The notes under the pieces are model-generated. The model did no database searches and had not been told where the DNA came from. It saw only the letters and a program-made list of their open reading frames with translations. A DNA stretch of 64,000 nucleotides, taken from positions 14,821,501 through 14,885,500 of the forward strand of contig NC_135362.1 of NCBI RefSeq assembly GCF_051622035.1. Direction: 5' to 3'. The stretch is from Arctopsyche grandis (Eukaryota > Arthropoda > Insecta > Trichoptera > Hydropsychidae). Made by a program: the position numbers and the translations under genes. Within the stretch, counting starts at the first letter, position 1. Every line of letters begins with the position of its first letter. Positions 11,039-23,552 of this stretch are shown here, one piece after another.

Positions 11039-12590
11039 TTAAACATTGTTGATTGCAACGTTTTCTTTATTAATTATTATTGAATTTGGATCACAAATAT
11101 CCTTAATGTCATTCCATTTGCCAGAACTCATTGATTCAATGTTTTTCCATAACTCTTCAACAATATTATCATTAGAATACTTGTCTTTGTCAAACTCAAA
11201 TGTTTTCAATTTCTTCGTGTCTTTGTTTACGATATCTGCATATTCAGTTAAGAAATCATAATATTAGAAAACACAAGGCATACGAGATATAAATAATAAA
11301 ATCTGGAATAAAAAGTAAATTGAGCTTCATTATATGTATGTATACATAATTTAATAAAAAGGATACATCCTTTGACAATATTTTCTGGTGTAGAATAGTC
11401 CCATCTTATGCCCGTAAATCGTTCAGCAGTATTCCACATGTTTCTGAAATATAAAAAAAACTAAATTGTTTAAGTAATTCATAACTTTAAAGATATCCAC
11501 TAAAAATTTATTTTTACTTTGCTTTATTCAATCGCAGACTATCACTGGGTTTAATTTTTAATCCACTTTCGAGTTCTTGACATTTTTTTTCGTTGTCTAA
11601 AATATGTTTTTCAGTGGTGGAAATTTTTTGTTCCAGAGCTTCCTAAAAAAAAAATGGCAAAACAAAACTTAAATTTTGGTCTTATTTCGATAGATATAGT
11701 GATGTAGTTTGTTTATAATTGTTTACATACATTTTCCTTGATCGTATTTTTTGAATTTGTTCTTAACTTAGATATTTCCTCTTTTAAACTATGGATATTA
11801 TTTTGCAATATGGCATTTTCTTCTTCGATCAATTTTTGCTCTAAAACAATACAAGAAAATACGTATACACATATATTTGTGAGTCTTTGAACGATTACAA
11901 AATCAGAAATAGCATTCGCTATCGGATATATCAATACCATTATTCAGTATTTGTTGCTTGAAAAATACCTTCGGATGGGTCTTTGTCCGCCAAACGACAA
12001 AGTACTTACATAAATTAATCTAAAGTGGCCATTTTTTTTATTTGTGTGTTTATAAATGTTTCTAAATACTTCAATTATTGAAAACGAATACTAGATGATC
12101 AGGAAAAATTTTTTTTTTTCTTGAATGCTCTTATAAAATTCTACACAAAACTGGTTAAAACTACATACACTTAGTGATTTCAAAATTGAATTACGTTTAA
12201 TCACTGGACCACATATTGTCTATCAAAGAAAATTGTTGTTCGGGAGGTGCATTTGTTCCATGTAAACAGATACAATATTTGACTAATTTGCCAGTATTTT
12301 TGACATTATTTTAGCTGAAGACTTTGTATATTTCAATCCATCTATTACATACTATTAGATCAAAACGTGTATTGGTTATAACTCATGTATCACCAGGACA
12401 GAAACCTAAAAACCAGTGCTGTACTGGTAAAACTGGTACGAATGGTCACCATAAATGAATCGGATCATACAGAAAGATGCAATTTACCTTTAGCGGCTAC
12501 AAACGCCAATTCCAAATGTTTAATATATTCATTCGCACGAGTTTCTTCGATTTCCTCCAGAGCTTTCAATGACTCTTGTAACGCATCCAT
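11039..12590 (-). CDS. SPC24: Kinetochore protein SPC24 (NDC80 complex subunit)
   Basis: Five exons on the minus strand: 12590-12488, 11840-11731, 11642-11518, 11443-11367 and 11235-11039. All joins are GT-AG and in phase, giving 203 aa (human Spc24 is 197 aa). Residues about 1-115 are coiled coil, rich in Glu/Lys/Leu (MDALQESLKALEEIEET, EQKLIEEENAILQNNIHSL). The C-terminal globular domain carries GIRWDYSTPENIVKG, which aligns with the IEWDYE...MVKG element of vertebrate Spc24, followed by a Phe/Asp/Lys strand region and VEELWKNIES, matching the conserved YLWSLVD helix. Spc24 pairs with Spc25 to anchor the NDC80 complex to inner-kinetochore receptors. Insect Spc24 proteins diverge strongly, so automated annotation may miss it; no exon encodes more than about 66 residues. 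A tail of about 25 residues after the globular domain is longer than in human. Confidence 0.85.
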
Positions 12591-12717
12591 CGCGTCACAA
12601 TTTTGACAACGAAACCCCGCGACGCCAACAACCAACCGCCACTACCGATTCAAATGTTCAACTGACAAATGACGTAAGCGCTAAAAATACAACCATCAGA
12701 TGAATATATATTTTACC

Positions 12718-13545
12718 GGTAAACGGACTACTAGTCATATATGAACCAGTCACAGGACAACCGGTCGCTCTAGATCGGTCACACGTGATCACCCGTCACA
12801 CTAAAATTGGTCACACCCTAAAACTGGTCACGAGAAAACTAGTCACACCCTAAAAGGTCTGTTCATACCTATCCAGCACGACCCGTATCCGGCAGGTGTC
12901 ATGCAAGTGCGGATAGTATTCTTTGGTACATTCTATATGGACGCGCATGAATGCGTAAATGCGCATGCGCGAATGAAGTATGAATACGTCCATATAATGT
13001 ACCAAAGAATACTATCCGCTCTTGCATGACACCTGCAGGATACAGGTGGTGCTGAATAGGTATGAACAGACCTAAAATCGGTCACGAGAAAACTGATTGA
13101 CTGATTTTATGGTGTGACCAGTTTTAGGGTGTGACCAGTTTTCTTGTGACCAGTTTTAGTGTGACGGGTGATCACGTGTGACCGATCTAAAGCAACCGGT
13201 TGCCCGGTGATGGGTTCACATTTGACTAGTTATAACTAAAGGCCGGATAATCAAGGTGCCGTCTTGAAAAAAACGGACCCAGAGGGTGCTGTGTATTGTT
13301 CGTTGCATTGTTAAAGGTTCGCCGAACGTTTTTTTTTGGACTCAGATTCCTAGAAAAAGCACTGTGACTATCAGGTGTCTAGTAATAACCGAACCGTTTT
13401 TCAGTTGTTATTGATTATTAATAAATATAATTTAATTTGTTTTACTTAATAAATAAATTGAATAAATTGAAGTTAAATATATTAAAAGAAATTAGATGTT
13501 TGTTATCAATAATATGGTAACTCGAAAAATAATAAAATAACCATA
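12718..13545. repeat. GGTCAC-rich foldback repeat, copy 2, split by a MITE
   Basis: Same start (GGTAAACGGACTACTAGTCA), same CTGGTCAC/GTGACCAG interior and same tail as the copy at 2967, interrupted at 12856-13072. It lies about 130 bp upstream of the SPC24 start codon, so it may influence SPC24 expression. Confidence 0.8.
12856..13072. mobile_element. 217-bp palindromic MITE nested in the foldback repeat
   Basis: Termini GGTCTGTTCATACCTATCCA and its inverse complement TGAATAGGTATGAACAGACC (one mismatch in the inner part), with the 5-bp direct repeat TAAAA at 12851-12855 and 13073-13077. The centre is a near-perfect palindrome around GCGCATGCGC. Same family as the 736-bp element at 8103. Confidence 0.88.
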
Positions 13546-14538
13546 TATTGAACAGACCTTTAATCTTATTTTAGCAAAATAATTTTATTTTCTATTGAAA
13601 GTTTAGGTTGGTAGCGTTAGCGTTAGCATGTAGTGTGAGGTTGGCTATGTTACCGCCGCAATGACAGCTGGTAAACAAGCGCCGGGTTGCGGCTTTTCCT
13701 CTCAATTCTGATTTTACTTTGGCATCTGTTCAATACTATGCGATATGTGTCGTCGTTAATAAAATCTTCAACAATTTACTGAGGTATTGCTTTATTTTCA
13801 TTTTGTATTGGCTTTCGGCTTGGTTGCCATGTTTTTTGAGGTTAATAAGTTATACGTTTACACATTATTTGACTTGAGTAAACGACCGATTACTCGGATG
13901 CGGATTTTTCGTGTGTAGATAAAATTTCGATTTTCATAATAATTTAATTTCAATGCGGATCAGATTGGTTTCTAATCATAGTACTTCCATTTTCTATCAT
14001 ACTATGCTTCGCTTATTTTTAATGAAAGTGTACGTGTATAATTATTCAAATGACGATCATGAGATTGAATAATTATTAACCGACGAATTACAGATTATCT
14101 TTTTATTAAATAAATGAAATTATCGCAATAATCTTTTATGACGATTATGGGCTTTGAGTTAAATTTTTATAGTCTGGAACAAATATTATTATTATTATTA
14201 AATCTGAGATTTTTTTATAATACGTGGCAATTCAAATTATATGAAACCAACTGAATTGGCATTGCTTGGATAATTGAAAGTGGAAAAAAATTTAGAAATA
14301 AAATTTTTTCAAAAAATATGCATTAGATAAATATATTGTGGTTAAAAATGTACAGCTTAAAAACATCAAATAGATTCGCGTATTAGACAGACAAACAAAC
14401 AAACAAACATTAATTATCATATAGTGGATAATGTATGTAGATAATGGAAAATTAAAAAGTTGAAAATAAAATATTGAAGTCGTTTATTTTATTTATTAAA
14501 TGTTTCTCTTTGTTCTTCTAAGATATCATATCGTCAAG
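13546..14538. other. Upstream region of CPSF1
   Basis: The relatively GC-rich patch at 13600-13780 is a plausible promoter and 5' UTR region. A pyrimidine tract ending TTCTTCTAAG at 14522 looks like a splice acceptor 16 nt before the CPSF1 ATG, which implies an upstream non-coding exon. An (ACAA)n run lies near 14390-14408. Confidence 0.45.
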
Positions 14539-17500
14539 ATGTTTTCTATCTGCCGTCAAAACCATCCAGCAACTGGAATTGAACATGCTGTAAGTTGCTG
14601 CTTCTTCAATTCTGAGGAAAAATGTCTTGTAACGGCTGGTGCTAACATATTGAAAATATTTCGGCTAATACCGGAAGTCGACATCAAAGAAAGACCGATA
14701 GGTACGCTAGTGCTTTGATTTATTTATTTTAATATATGTACATAGATATGTATTATTGATTTTTAAAAACACAATTTTGTAGATGGCAGTGCACCGAAAA
14801 TGAAACTGGAATGCTTAGCAAATTATACACTCTGGGGATCCATAATGTGTCTTCAAACTGTTAAAGTGCATGGTACAGGTGGCGATCTTTTGTTGGTATC
14901 TTTTAAAGATGCCAAACTTGCCGTATTACAGTACGATCCGAACACGCATAATTTGGCCACATTGAGTCTTCATTATTTCGAAGAGGACGACATGAAGGTA
15001 ATTATAAAATGATCTATTATTCAACCATTAAATAGAGCATATTGCAATTGGCATTAACAATTTTATGTTATGATAGGGTGGCTGGACAAGTCATAATCAC
15101 ATACCATGGATACGAGTAGATCCTGAAAATAGATGTTTCGTCATGTTGTTATATGGACGAAAACTCGCTGTACTACCTCTAAGGAGGGAAACAAACGCTG
15201 AAGATAGTGATCTTTTAGAAATGAAGCCTTTAGATACAAAAATGGTTATAACCGTAATATGTACTTTTGTAACTTGGGAATTTTGTAACGTGAAATACTG
15301 ACTTAGATAATGTTTTAGCCTCAACCCGTTTCTTCAAAAGCACCAGTGATGGCATCGTATGTTATAGCTTTAAAAGACCTCGATGAAAAAATCGATAATG
15401 TTATTGATTTGCAATTCCTTCACGGCTATTATGAACCGACTCTTTTACTTTTGTACGAGCCAGTGAGGACTTTTCCTGGGTTAGTAATAAATAGAAGGTA
15501 ATTGATATTTTTTATGCATTGTAATTAAAATTTTATTTTATTTCGATTAATAGACGTACAGCTGTAAGAATGGATACTTGCGCTATGCTCGGTGTGAGTT
15601 TAAATTTGCATGCTAGGGTACATCCGTCTATTTGGGCTGTTACCGGATTACCTTTCGATTGTGTCTCGGCAGTTCCCATTCAAAGACCTCTCGGTAAACC
15701 AATAGATTTATTTTAAATCCAAATTTTTTAATGAAGCAGTATGTTGATTAAATTTTTAATTTTATAGGTGGATGCTTGATATTAGCAGTCAACTCTGTAA
15801 TATATCTCAATCAATCGATTCCGCCATATGGAGTATCATTAAACAGTGCCGCTAATCATTCAACCAATTTTCCTTTAAGTATGTGCTTATTATTGATCAT
15901 AACGCACTGTTTAATTATTATTTTTAATGGTGTATTTTCAATTTTTCGCTTACAGAAATACAAGAAGGCGTGTGCTTGACTTTGGAAAGTGTTTGTGTTT
16001 CTACTTTGGGTCCACAGAAGTTAGCTTTGTCCCTCCGTAGTGGTCAATTATACCTTTTGACTTTATTGGCTGATTCCGTTAGAAGTATCAGATCATTTCA
16101 CTTCGATAAAGCTGCTGCTAGTGTACTTACAACATGTGTAAGTTATTATTTTTGTCTATTAATCGACAACTATTGAATCGAATATTTGATTTATTAATTG
16201 CATTTTCAGATGTGCATTTGCGAGGACAGCTTCATGTTTCTCGGATCTCGTCTTGGTAATTCACTCTTGCTTAAATTTAGCGAGAAAGAACGACATACCC
16301 TGACTCAAGTTGAACGACCAACTGCTACAATCGATTTAACAACAGAAGGTTAATTTTAAATAAATAATACATATATGAATGAATGCATACTTATTATTCT
16401 TTTAATAATGTTTATTTATGTTGTCAGAATCAAGTTCAAATGCTAAGAAACGTCGAATGGAATCTTTAAGTGATTGTATGGCATCAGACGTCCAAGACAT
16501 TCGTGATAAGGATGAATTAGAAGTATATGGTTCAGATAAGCGAACATCGACTGAATTGACTACTTATATGTTTGAGGTCAACATTCAACTGTCTTTAATT
16601 GTTTTTTCTTATCATAGATCTTCCAATAAATTTTATATGATTTATAGGTATGTGACAGTCTTTTGAACATTGGCCCCATTGGTGATGTTTCTATGGGTGA
16701 ACCTGCTTTTCAAGAAGCAGCAGCTGCCGGTGGCGTTGAACTCGTAACTACTTCAGGCTATGGCAAAAATGGAGCTCTTTGCGTTCTACGTCGCAGTGTT
16801 CGACCTCAACTCGTCACTACCTTTCACTTACCTGGTTAGTATAATGCTAAATCGAATAATGTTTGTATCATTTTTAGTGTATATTTAAATTCATTTTAAA
16901 TTGTTTAGGTTGTATCGATATGTGGACTGTAATCGGTGAATTACACGGCCAAAATGAAGCAAATAAAAATGATGTTCAGGATAGTGAAGGCTCTCATTCG
17001 TACATGCTACTGTCTCAAACGGATTCTACAATGGTATTTCATATAATAATTATGGTAATATATACAAAATTGCCAATTTTATATTCATGAATTTTTTTTT
17101 AGGTTTTACAAACCGGTGAAGAGATCAACGAAGTTGACAATTCAGGATTTTCCACTCAATCGCCTACTATTTTCGCTGGAAATCTCGGAAACAATAAATA
17201 TATAGTTCAAATTACATCTGTGGCGATTAGATTAATCAAAGGTTAGTTTATTTATTGTAGTATAATATACATATATATGAATGTATAGTAATTTTATTGG
17301 TATATTTTAGGAAGCCAACAAGTGCAACATATACATGTAGATGGCGGAGCTATTGAGGCTGGAGTTGCCGATCCGTATGTGTGTGTATTGACTGGAGCTG
17401 GTCGTATACTTGTATTGGCACTACGTGAGGCCGCACGAGGAACTGCTCGTTTGGCAGCTTTACGACATTCTCCACCAGCAACGCCACCAGCCGCTCGTTG

Positions 17501-20500
17501 CTGTGCTTACCGAGATCTTAGTGGATTGTTTTCGAGTTCACCCATCAACATCGATGTTTCTAATGTATGTACTAGTGTGTGCATGTATTTTATATTAATA
17601 ATTTTAAATCATGAGATTATTTTATAGATTAAAGGAGAGAATGTCGTCAAAAAAGGAATGAAGCCTCCTAATCGCAATGTTAAAAACGAAGGAGCAAAAG
17701 ACAATCCTGATGTCATTCATGATATCAATGATGAGGACGATTTGTTATATGGTGGAGATCAAACGCCAGCGTCTATGGTGTCGGTTAGTATATTTAGTAC
17801 GACTTTTTACAGAATCTAAAATAAAATTTTGTTTTAATTTATTAATATATAATTATTTTGTTGATAGTTAATGCAAACAGAAAGAGGACAACGGGAAGGT
17901 GTAACGGTGCATTCACGCCGAGATTGGTGGCGGCGCCACTTTATAGATCACAAACCGACATATTGGCTGTTTGTTGTGAGGAGTAATGGAAATATGGAAA
18001 TCTACTCACTTCCAGATATGAGGTTGAGTTTTCTAGTGCGTGGTGTTATAAATGGCGCAAAGGTTTAACTTTATATTATTAGTAATACGAAATAATTAAT
18101 TTTTATATTCTCAAGAGATTAATTGTCATTGCGTTTATTTCAGGTTTTGATGGATAGTTTAGAATCTGTACCTGAAATTATAGGTCAAACTTCGAATGAA
18201 GATTTGATTAGTGGATTGGATGACCACGATTCTATGCAAGGTGCTCTTAAAGAAATTATGGTTGTAGGACTTGGCAACAAAGGCTCTCGACCGTTATTGT
18301 TCCTCAGAACTGAAAACGAACTCATGATATATCAAGTAATTGATGGTTTAAAAAAGCAATATTCTTTTATATAATAATATTCTGAAATATAATCTTATAT
18401 TTATAGGTATTCCAATATGCAAAAGGGAATTTAAAAATGAGGTTCCGACGGTTACCTTTAGGTTTGCCACGCATTCCAGTTTCGAATGAAAATGTTGAAG
18501 ATGCATCTTCTGATAATTCGAATATCAAAAAGAATGTGAAAAAACTACGCTATTTCGGTAATTTAATATAGTCCAATAAATATGTAATTTGTTTTTTTGT
18601 ATATCAATTTATTTCATTTATTATGTAATTCAAGGAAACATCGCTGGTTATAATGGAGTGTTCGTATGCGGATCGCCTGGACTATGGATATTATTGACTC
18701 CTCGAGGTGAACTTCGTTGTCATCCCCATGCGACTGCACAAGAAGATTCGTTTGTATCTATATTTGCTCCATTCAACAATGTCAATTGTCTGCAAGGATT
18801 CCTTTATTTTAATATTGAAGTATGTAAAAAATTTAAAATTATTTCTTATAAAGGTTATATGTAGTTCAAATCTAAATTTATCTAACGTATTTTCGTTATA
18901 GTCGGAGTTGAGGATTTGTGTGCTGCCTACCCATTTGACATATGATGCTCCCTGGCCTGTAAGGAAGGTTCCATTGCGAACCACTCCACATTTTGTGACG
19001 TATCATTTAGAATCAAAAACATACTGTGTTGTTACGTCACAAAGTGCACCCACAAAAACGTATTATAAATTCAATGGTGAAGACAAAGAACTATCTGATG
19101 AAACGGCCAAAGGAGAGAGGTTTGTTTTTGTAATATGTATGTATTTGTTTTGTTGTTGTTCAGGAGTGTTGTAACATCTTTTTTTATTTGTAGGTTCCCA
19201 TACCCAATGCAAGATAGATTTTCCATAATGCTTTTCTCTCCAGTATCTTGGGAAATTATTCCAAATACTAAAATTGAATTAGAAGAATGGGAGCACGTCA
19301 CATGTTTGAAAAATGTCAGTTTAGCATACGAAGGAACAAGGTAAATTCAAAAGATTTTGATTCATTTCAATCATCAGTGATTTAGTTATTAATCGAATAA
19401 TTTTATTTTAGATCTGGACTCAAAGGCTATATCGCCTTAGGTACAAATTATAATTACAGTGAAGATATAACATCTAGGGGAAGAGTTAGTTAATTTATTC
19501 ATTCTTGTTGATGTATTCGTTATCGTTTAAATACCTGATATTTATTTTTTGCTGTAGATTCTTATTTACGACATTATTGAGGTTGTTCCTGAACCAGGTC
19601 AACCATTGACTAAAAATCGGTTCAAAGAAATCTATGCAAAGGAGCAAAAGGGACCGGTGACTGCTATAACGCAAGTTCTTGGATTTTTGGTATCGGCTGT
19701 AGGACAAAAAGTAATATATTATATCATAGAAAACATGCAAATAAAATGCACAGGTAAGATGTTAAATTTATATTTTGAAAAAATGTTTCAGATTTATATA
19801 TGGCAACTTCGAGACGGTGACTTAGTCGGAGTTGCATTTATTGATACACAGGTCTATGTACACAGAGTATTATCTGTAAAGAGTATGCTGCTTGCGGCTG
19901 ACGTTTACCGATCAGTAGCTCTGATGAGATTCCAAGAACATCATCGTACACTGTCTTTGGCTGCTCGTGATATGCGCACAGCACAAGTATGTAAAATGAA
20001 ATAATTACGTTGAAAATATTATGTTTACTAAATTTTAATGCTTTATTGGATTTTTAGGTATTTGATGTTGAATTCATGGTCGACAATTCAAATTTAGGCT
20101 TTGTAGTCTCAGAAATTGAAGGAAATTTTGTACTTTTTATGTATCAACCTGAAGCAAGGGAGAGTTTCGGAGGTTCGTTCCTTCATTTGTAACATTTTAG
20201 TTCGATAAAAATATGTGTTCATAATTTTATAATATTTGTAGGTCAGCGGTTAATACGAAAAGCTGATTATCATTTGGGACAAAAAGTCAATTGTATGTTT
20301 AGAATTGCTTGTTGTTCTTTACCTGAACAGAGAGATGATGCGGCTTTGAATGTGTCAGATAAAAGGCACTGTACTATGTTTGGTATGTGTGGCTAAATGA
20401 TAATCTCATGGATTTAGACTTATTTAATTTTAATTAAAATATTTTTATTTATTGATTTATATAGCGACGCTTGATGGTGGATTGGGTTATATCTTACCAT

Positions 20501-20934
20501 TGTCGGAAAAAGTGTACAGGAGACTACTTATGTTACAAAATGTAATGAACAACTACTGTTGCCATTTGGCTGGGCTGAATCCAAAAGCACATCGGTATGA
20601 TTTGTAACTTAATTTTTTTTAAATTATTTTATTGGATATGTATTAAGTTTTATTGCCTTTTTGTTATTAGAACTTACAAATCGGCGAGAAAACTCGTCGG
20701 TGGACCTGCAAGAGGTATATTAGATGGAGATCTAGTTAGTCAATTTTTGTATTTACCACAAAATGAGAGATCAGAGGTTAGTCATTTTATTAATATTATG
20801 CATTATTTTTTATTTTTAATTATCTAATTCTCAATTTTTTTTTTAAATTTTAGATCGCCAAAAAGATTGGTACCAAAGTAGAAGAAATACTTTCGGATCT
20901 CATCGAAATTGATAAATTAACTGCTCATTTTTAG
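14539..20934 (+). CDS. CPSF1: Cleavage and polyadenylation specificity factor subunit 1 (CPSF160)
   Basis: Complete gene: 28 coding exons, all GT-AG and in phase, 1459 aa (human 1443). Exons: 14539-14701, 14783-14997, 15077-15253, 15319-15479, 15554-15693, 15768-15878, 15956-16137, 16210-16348, 16428-16576, 16648-16834, 16909-17033, 17103-17241, 17311-17564, 17628-17783, 17868-18062, 18144-18335, 18407-18557, 18635-18819, 18902-19119, 19194-19340, 19412-19484, 19558-19710, 19792-19986, 20058-20172, 20242-20382, 20465-20594, 20671-20776, 20854-20934. CPSF160 is the scaffold of the mPSF module that, with WDR33 and CPSF30, recognises AAUAAA. Conserved blocks: [39 protein letters not shown]-type, [42 protein letters not shown]-type, [53 protein letters not shown] and C-terminal AKKIGT...LTAHF. 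The variable acidic linker after residue 430 carries KKRR, a likely nuclear signal. Exon 9 uses an atypical donor, GTCAAC. No frameshift or internal stop. Confidence 0.97.
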
Positions 20935-20970
20935 ATTGAATGTTTTCATCAGTGTATTAATTATACAAAC

Positions 20971-20976
20971 AATAAA
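20971..20976 (+). promoter_or_regulatory. CPSF1 poly(A) signal
   Basis: AATAAA 37 nt after the CPSF1 stop codon; it implies a very short 3' UTR. Confidence 0.7.
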
Positions 20977-21465
20977 GCAATTGCCTAATTAAAAATATTA
21001 ATAGCTTTGATTCAATTTACCTATACAATGTTTTGTCATATTTTAGGAAAATAGTCTAAATGTATAGACAAGGTTTTTATTTTTAAAGGGCAAAGTCATT
21101 CAACACAATTTGTGCATTTATATGTATGTATATATATTTAATTTGTATTTATGTTAAACTATTTGATACAATGGAAGAACTACAATCCTAATTTGTTTAA
21201 CAAAAAAAGCAATAATGCAAAGGGAACGTCAAACACACAAAACACAATTGACTATACATATTTTGTATCTTGCTCATTCAAATGTGTAAAAATAAAATAA
21301 CTTACATATATATGTAGAATCAACAAGTGAACAACCACTTTTAAATAACCAATAACAAAAGTCTTTCTTTTATGGTAACGGGATATAAGGTACGGTAAAA
21401 TTTCGAAATAATAACATTTATCTTTCTTTTCAATATAACATTATGTATTCCCGCGCTAGTATCGC
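20977..21465. other. Convergent intergenic spacer
   Basis: AT-rich DNA between the 3' ends of CPSF1 (plus) and the eclosion-hormone-like gene (minus). No additional gene seen. Confidence 0.6.
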
Positions 21466-21921
21466 TTATTTCTTCAGATTATTGTCGATTACGTCCGGAT
21501 TGAACGTGTTGTCGAGCTCGAACCCATGCACGTGCATGTACGGCGTGGTGAACTCAGGACAGGTCTTGAGCCAGAATGGATGCATCTTCCCCTCCGTTGC
21601 TAGACACTCGTTAGCACAGATCACTTCAATGTTATTATCCTGTAAAATTTCACATATAACTCGCTGCATTTGCATATTTACACATATACATATGTACATA
21701 CATATCGTCATTATACCTTATAACAATGAATGCACGTAAAGATGCACCTGTCAACGGGATCCATCTGTGGTGCGACTGCATAAGCATGAGACATGCTGAA
21801 CAATGAAAGTACCAGGACGAAGATCATCACACTTCCTATAAATATATTCGATATTAATGTATGCGTTATCATTGAGTGATAATTGTTATTTGTTTTTATG
21901 CGTACCGGAATGATAAGCCAT
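21466..21921 (-). CDS. Eclosion-hormone-like secreted six-cysteine peptide
   Basis: Three exons on the minus strand, 21921-21906, 21835-21717 and 21639-21466, join in phase to 102 aa. Residues 1 to about 23 are a hydrophobic signal peptide (MIFVLVLSLFSMSHA core). The mature part has exactly six cysteines: Cys36-x3-Cys40-x2-Cys43-x9-Cys53-x3-Cys57-x14-Cys72. The C-x3-C-x2-C block after an acidic DPVDR lead-in, the C-x3-C block and a following EGK tripeptide correspond to insect eclosion hormone (CIENCAQC, CAESC, KGK). The spacing differs: 9 rather than about 12 residues between Cys3 and Cys4, and 14 rather than about 10 before Cys6. A His/Phe/Asp-rich tail of about 30 residues follows, with no obvious dibasic cleavage site. 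Eclosion hormone triggers ecdysis through a receptor guanylyl cyclase; whether this divergent form does so is unknown. It could instead be another short secreted cystine-rich peptide. Confidence 0.72.
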
Positions 21922-23118
21922 TTTTTTCTTGTATTGGAATTAGCAACTTCTATATCCTTAGATGAAAATATAAAATGCCATTAGTAATATATTATATTAG
22001 CTGAAAATGTGGAATTTTTGGATAGCTGAAGAAATTGTGTTGTTTTCAAATACAAACACAAAAAAACTATTGATATTGAATTGATTCATAGTTGAGAGAG
22101 TATAACCAACAATTGTTTAACAGCTGTAGCCAAACACATGAAAGCTGTTCAGTGGGCGAGCATAGGCTGCCAGCTAGAAATCGAAATATAATTGGAAAGC
22201 AATCAAACTATTTCCGAACAAAAGGGCAAAGTGGCTCCGAACAAACTTGTTTACTGATGAACGTTTACATCGCCTAGTTTCAGCTTAAGCACCCACTACA
22301 ATTTAACGGTAATTCTATCTAATCGTGAGATCATATATTCAACGAATTTAATTGTGTTTACATATTATTGTTCGAGAGAGTTCTCGGCAAGCATGAAAAA
22401 TTATCAAAGCTCACTTTCAAAGTTTTCTTGTAGTAAAACTCGCGAAACTTTTCTGCGGGGGCTGCCATTTTACTACGTGGCTTTTGTAGGTTTCTAATTG
22501 AATTTTGTTTGCACCGACTTTTACCTGGATCTCGCTTTGTGAAACGATTCCCACGCGTTCGTATTTTTATTTGATTTTCTTGATGCTTTGGCGCTGAGCG
22601 AGTTTTTACTATTTGATGAGCAAACTTTGAACGTTAAATGTCAAAAGTGCTCTCGTCATACATACATTAAATTTGAAAAAGATTTTTATAAAAAAAGAAA
22701 TAAGGCATTTCAAAGTTAATGTCCCCAGTATAAGTTTAATTAAACGCAAGGCAATTTTTTTATTATGCCTTTACGTAAAAAAGTGGGCAAAATTGAGCTG
22801 ACGATACATTTAATGTTTTTGTATCCAATTCCATTTATTAGAATAGGCCAATTTGGATAGGTTGGGGTATTATTACGGTTTTATTGATTTTATATGAAGA
22901 CGAAATAAAATATATTTTTTATTTATTACGCTTTTCAGAAAACAATAAATTGACGCCTTTCAGAAATCAATAAAAATAATAAATAAGATAGAAATAATAG
23001 GTTTTAATTTTAGAGTAAATGTGATCATCTGAAGCGTTTCGTTTCTTTTGCCGCCATATGTATACATATGTTGCAATAAAAATAAAATAAAAGAGTTATC
23101 GAATTTTTTATATACAAA

Positions 23119-23310
23119 CCAGTGTTTTTACCGGGCTTCGCTCGGTATTTGTAATATAATATAAACCGTGCCTTAAACATGGCCAATCTAATAGTAAACA
23201 TTTTATTAAAATTTATTTGAATATTAGTTTGTTTTTTTTATTAAATTGAACGCCACGGATTCTACGAACCAAACAAACAAACAAACATACATACATATGT
23301 ACATACAAAG
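23119..23310 (+). repeat. CCGGGCTTCGCTCGG dispersed repeat, copy 1
   Basis: Begins near CCAGTGTTTTTACCGGGCTTCGCTCGGTATTTG, continues with AACATGGCCAATCTAATAGT and ends near ACATACAAAGTCTCTTCCGA. The same unit occurs at 26468 (plus), about 23880-24085 (minus) and about 50740-50915 (minus). No coding capacity; class not identified. Confidence 0.75.
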
Positions 23311-23552
23311 TCTCTTCCGAAAATCAAAAATATTGATAACATGAAAATATTATTTCTATTTTTGAATTTACCTTGAAAATTATTTCTAGTTTTTTCAAGG
23401 AAAATATAATTCATTTGAAATTTATACGATATGTAACGTATGGTTTCCAAATATTCGAATATGGAATATCAAATAGTAGCTTTAAATTATTTATTCTTAG
23501 TTTTAGGAAGTTCGAGATATTATTAAAAAATTAACAGAATCCTAATCTAGAA

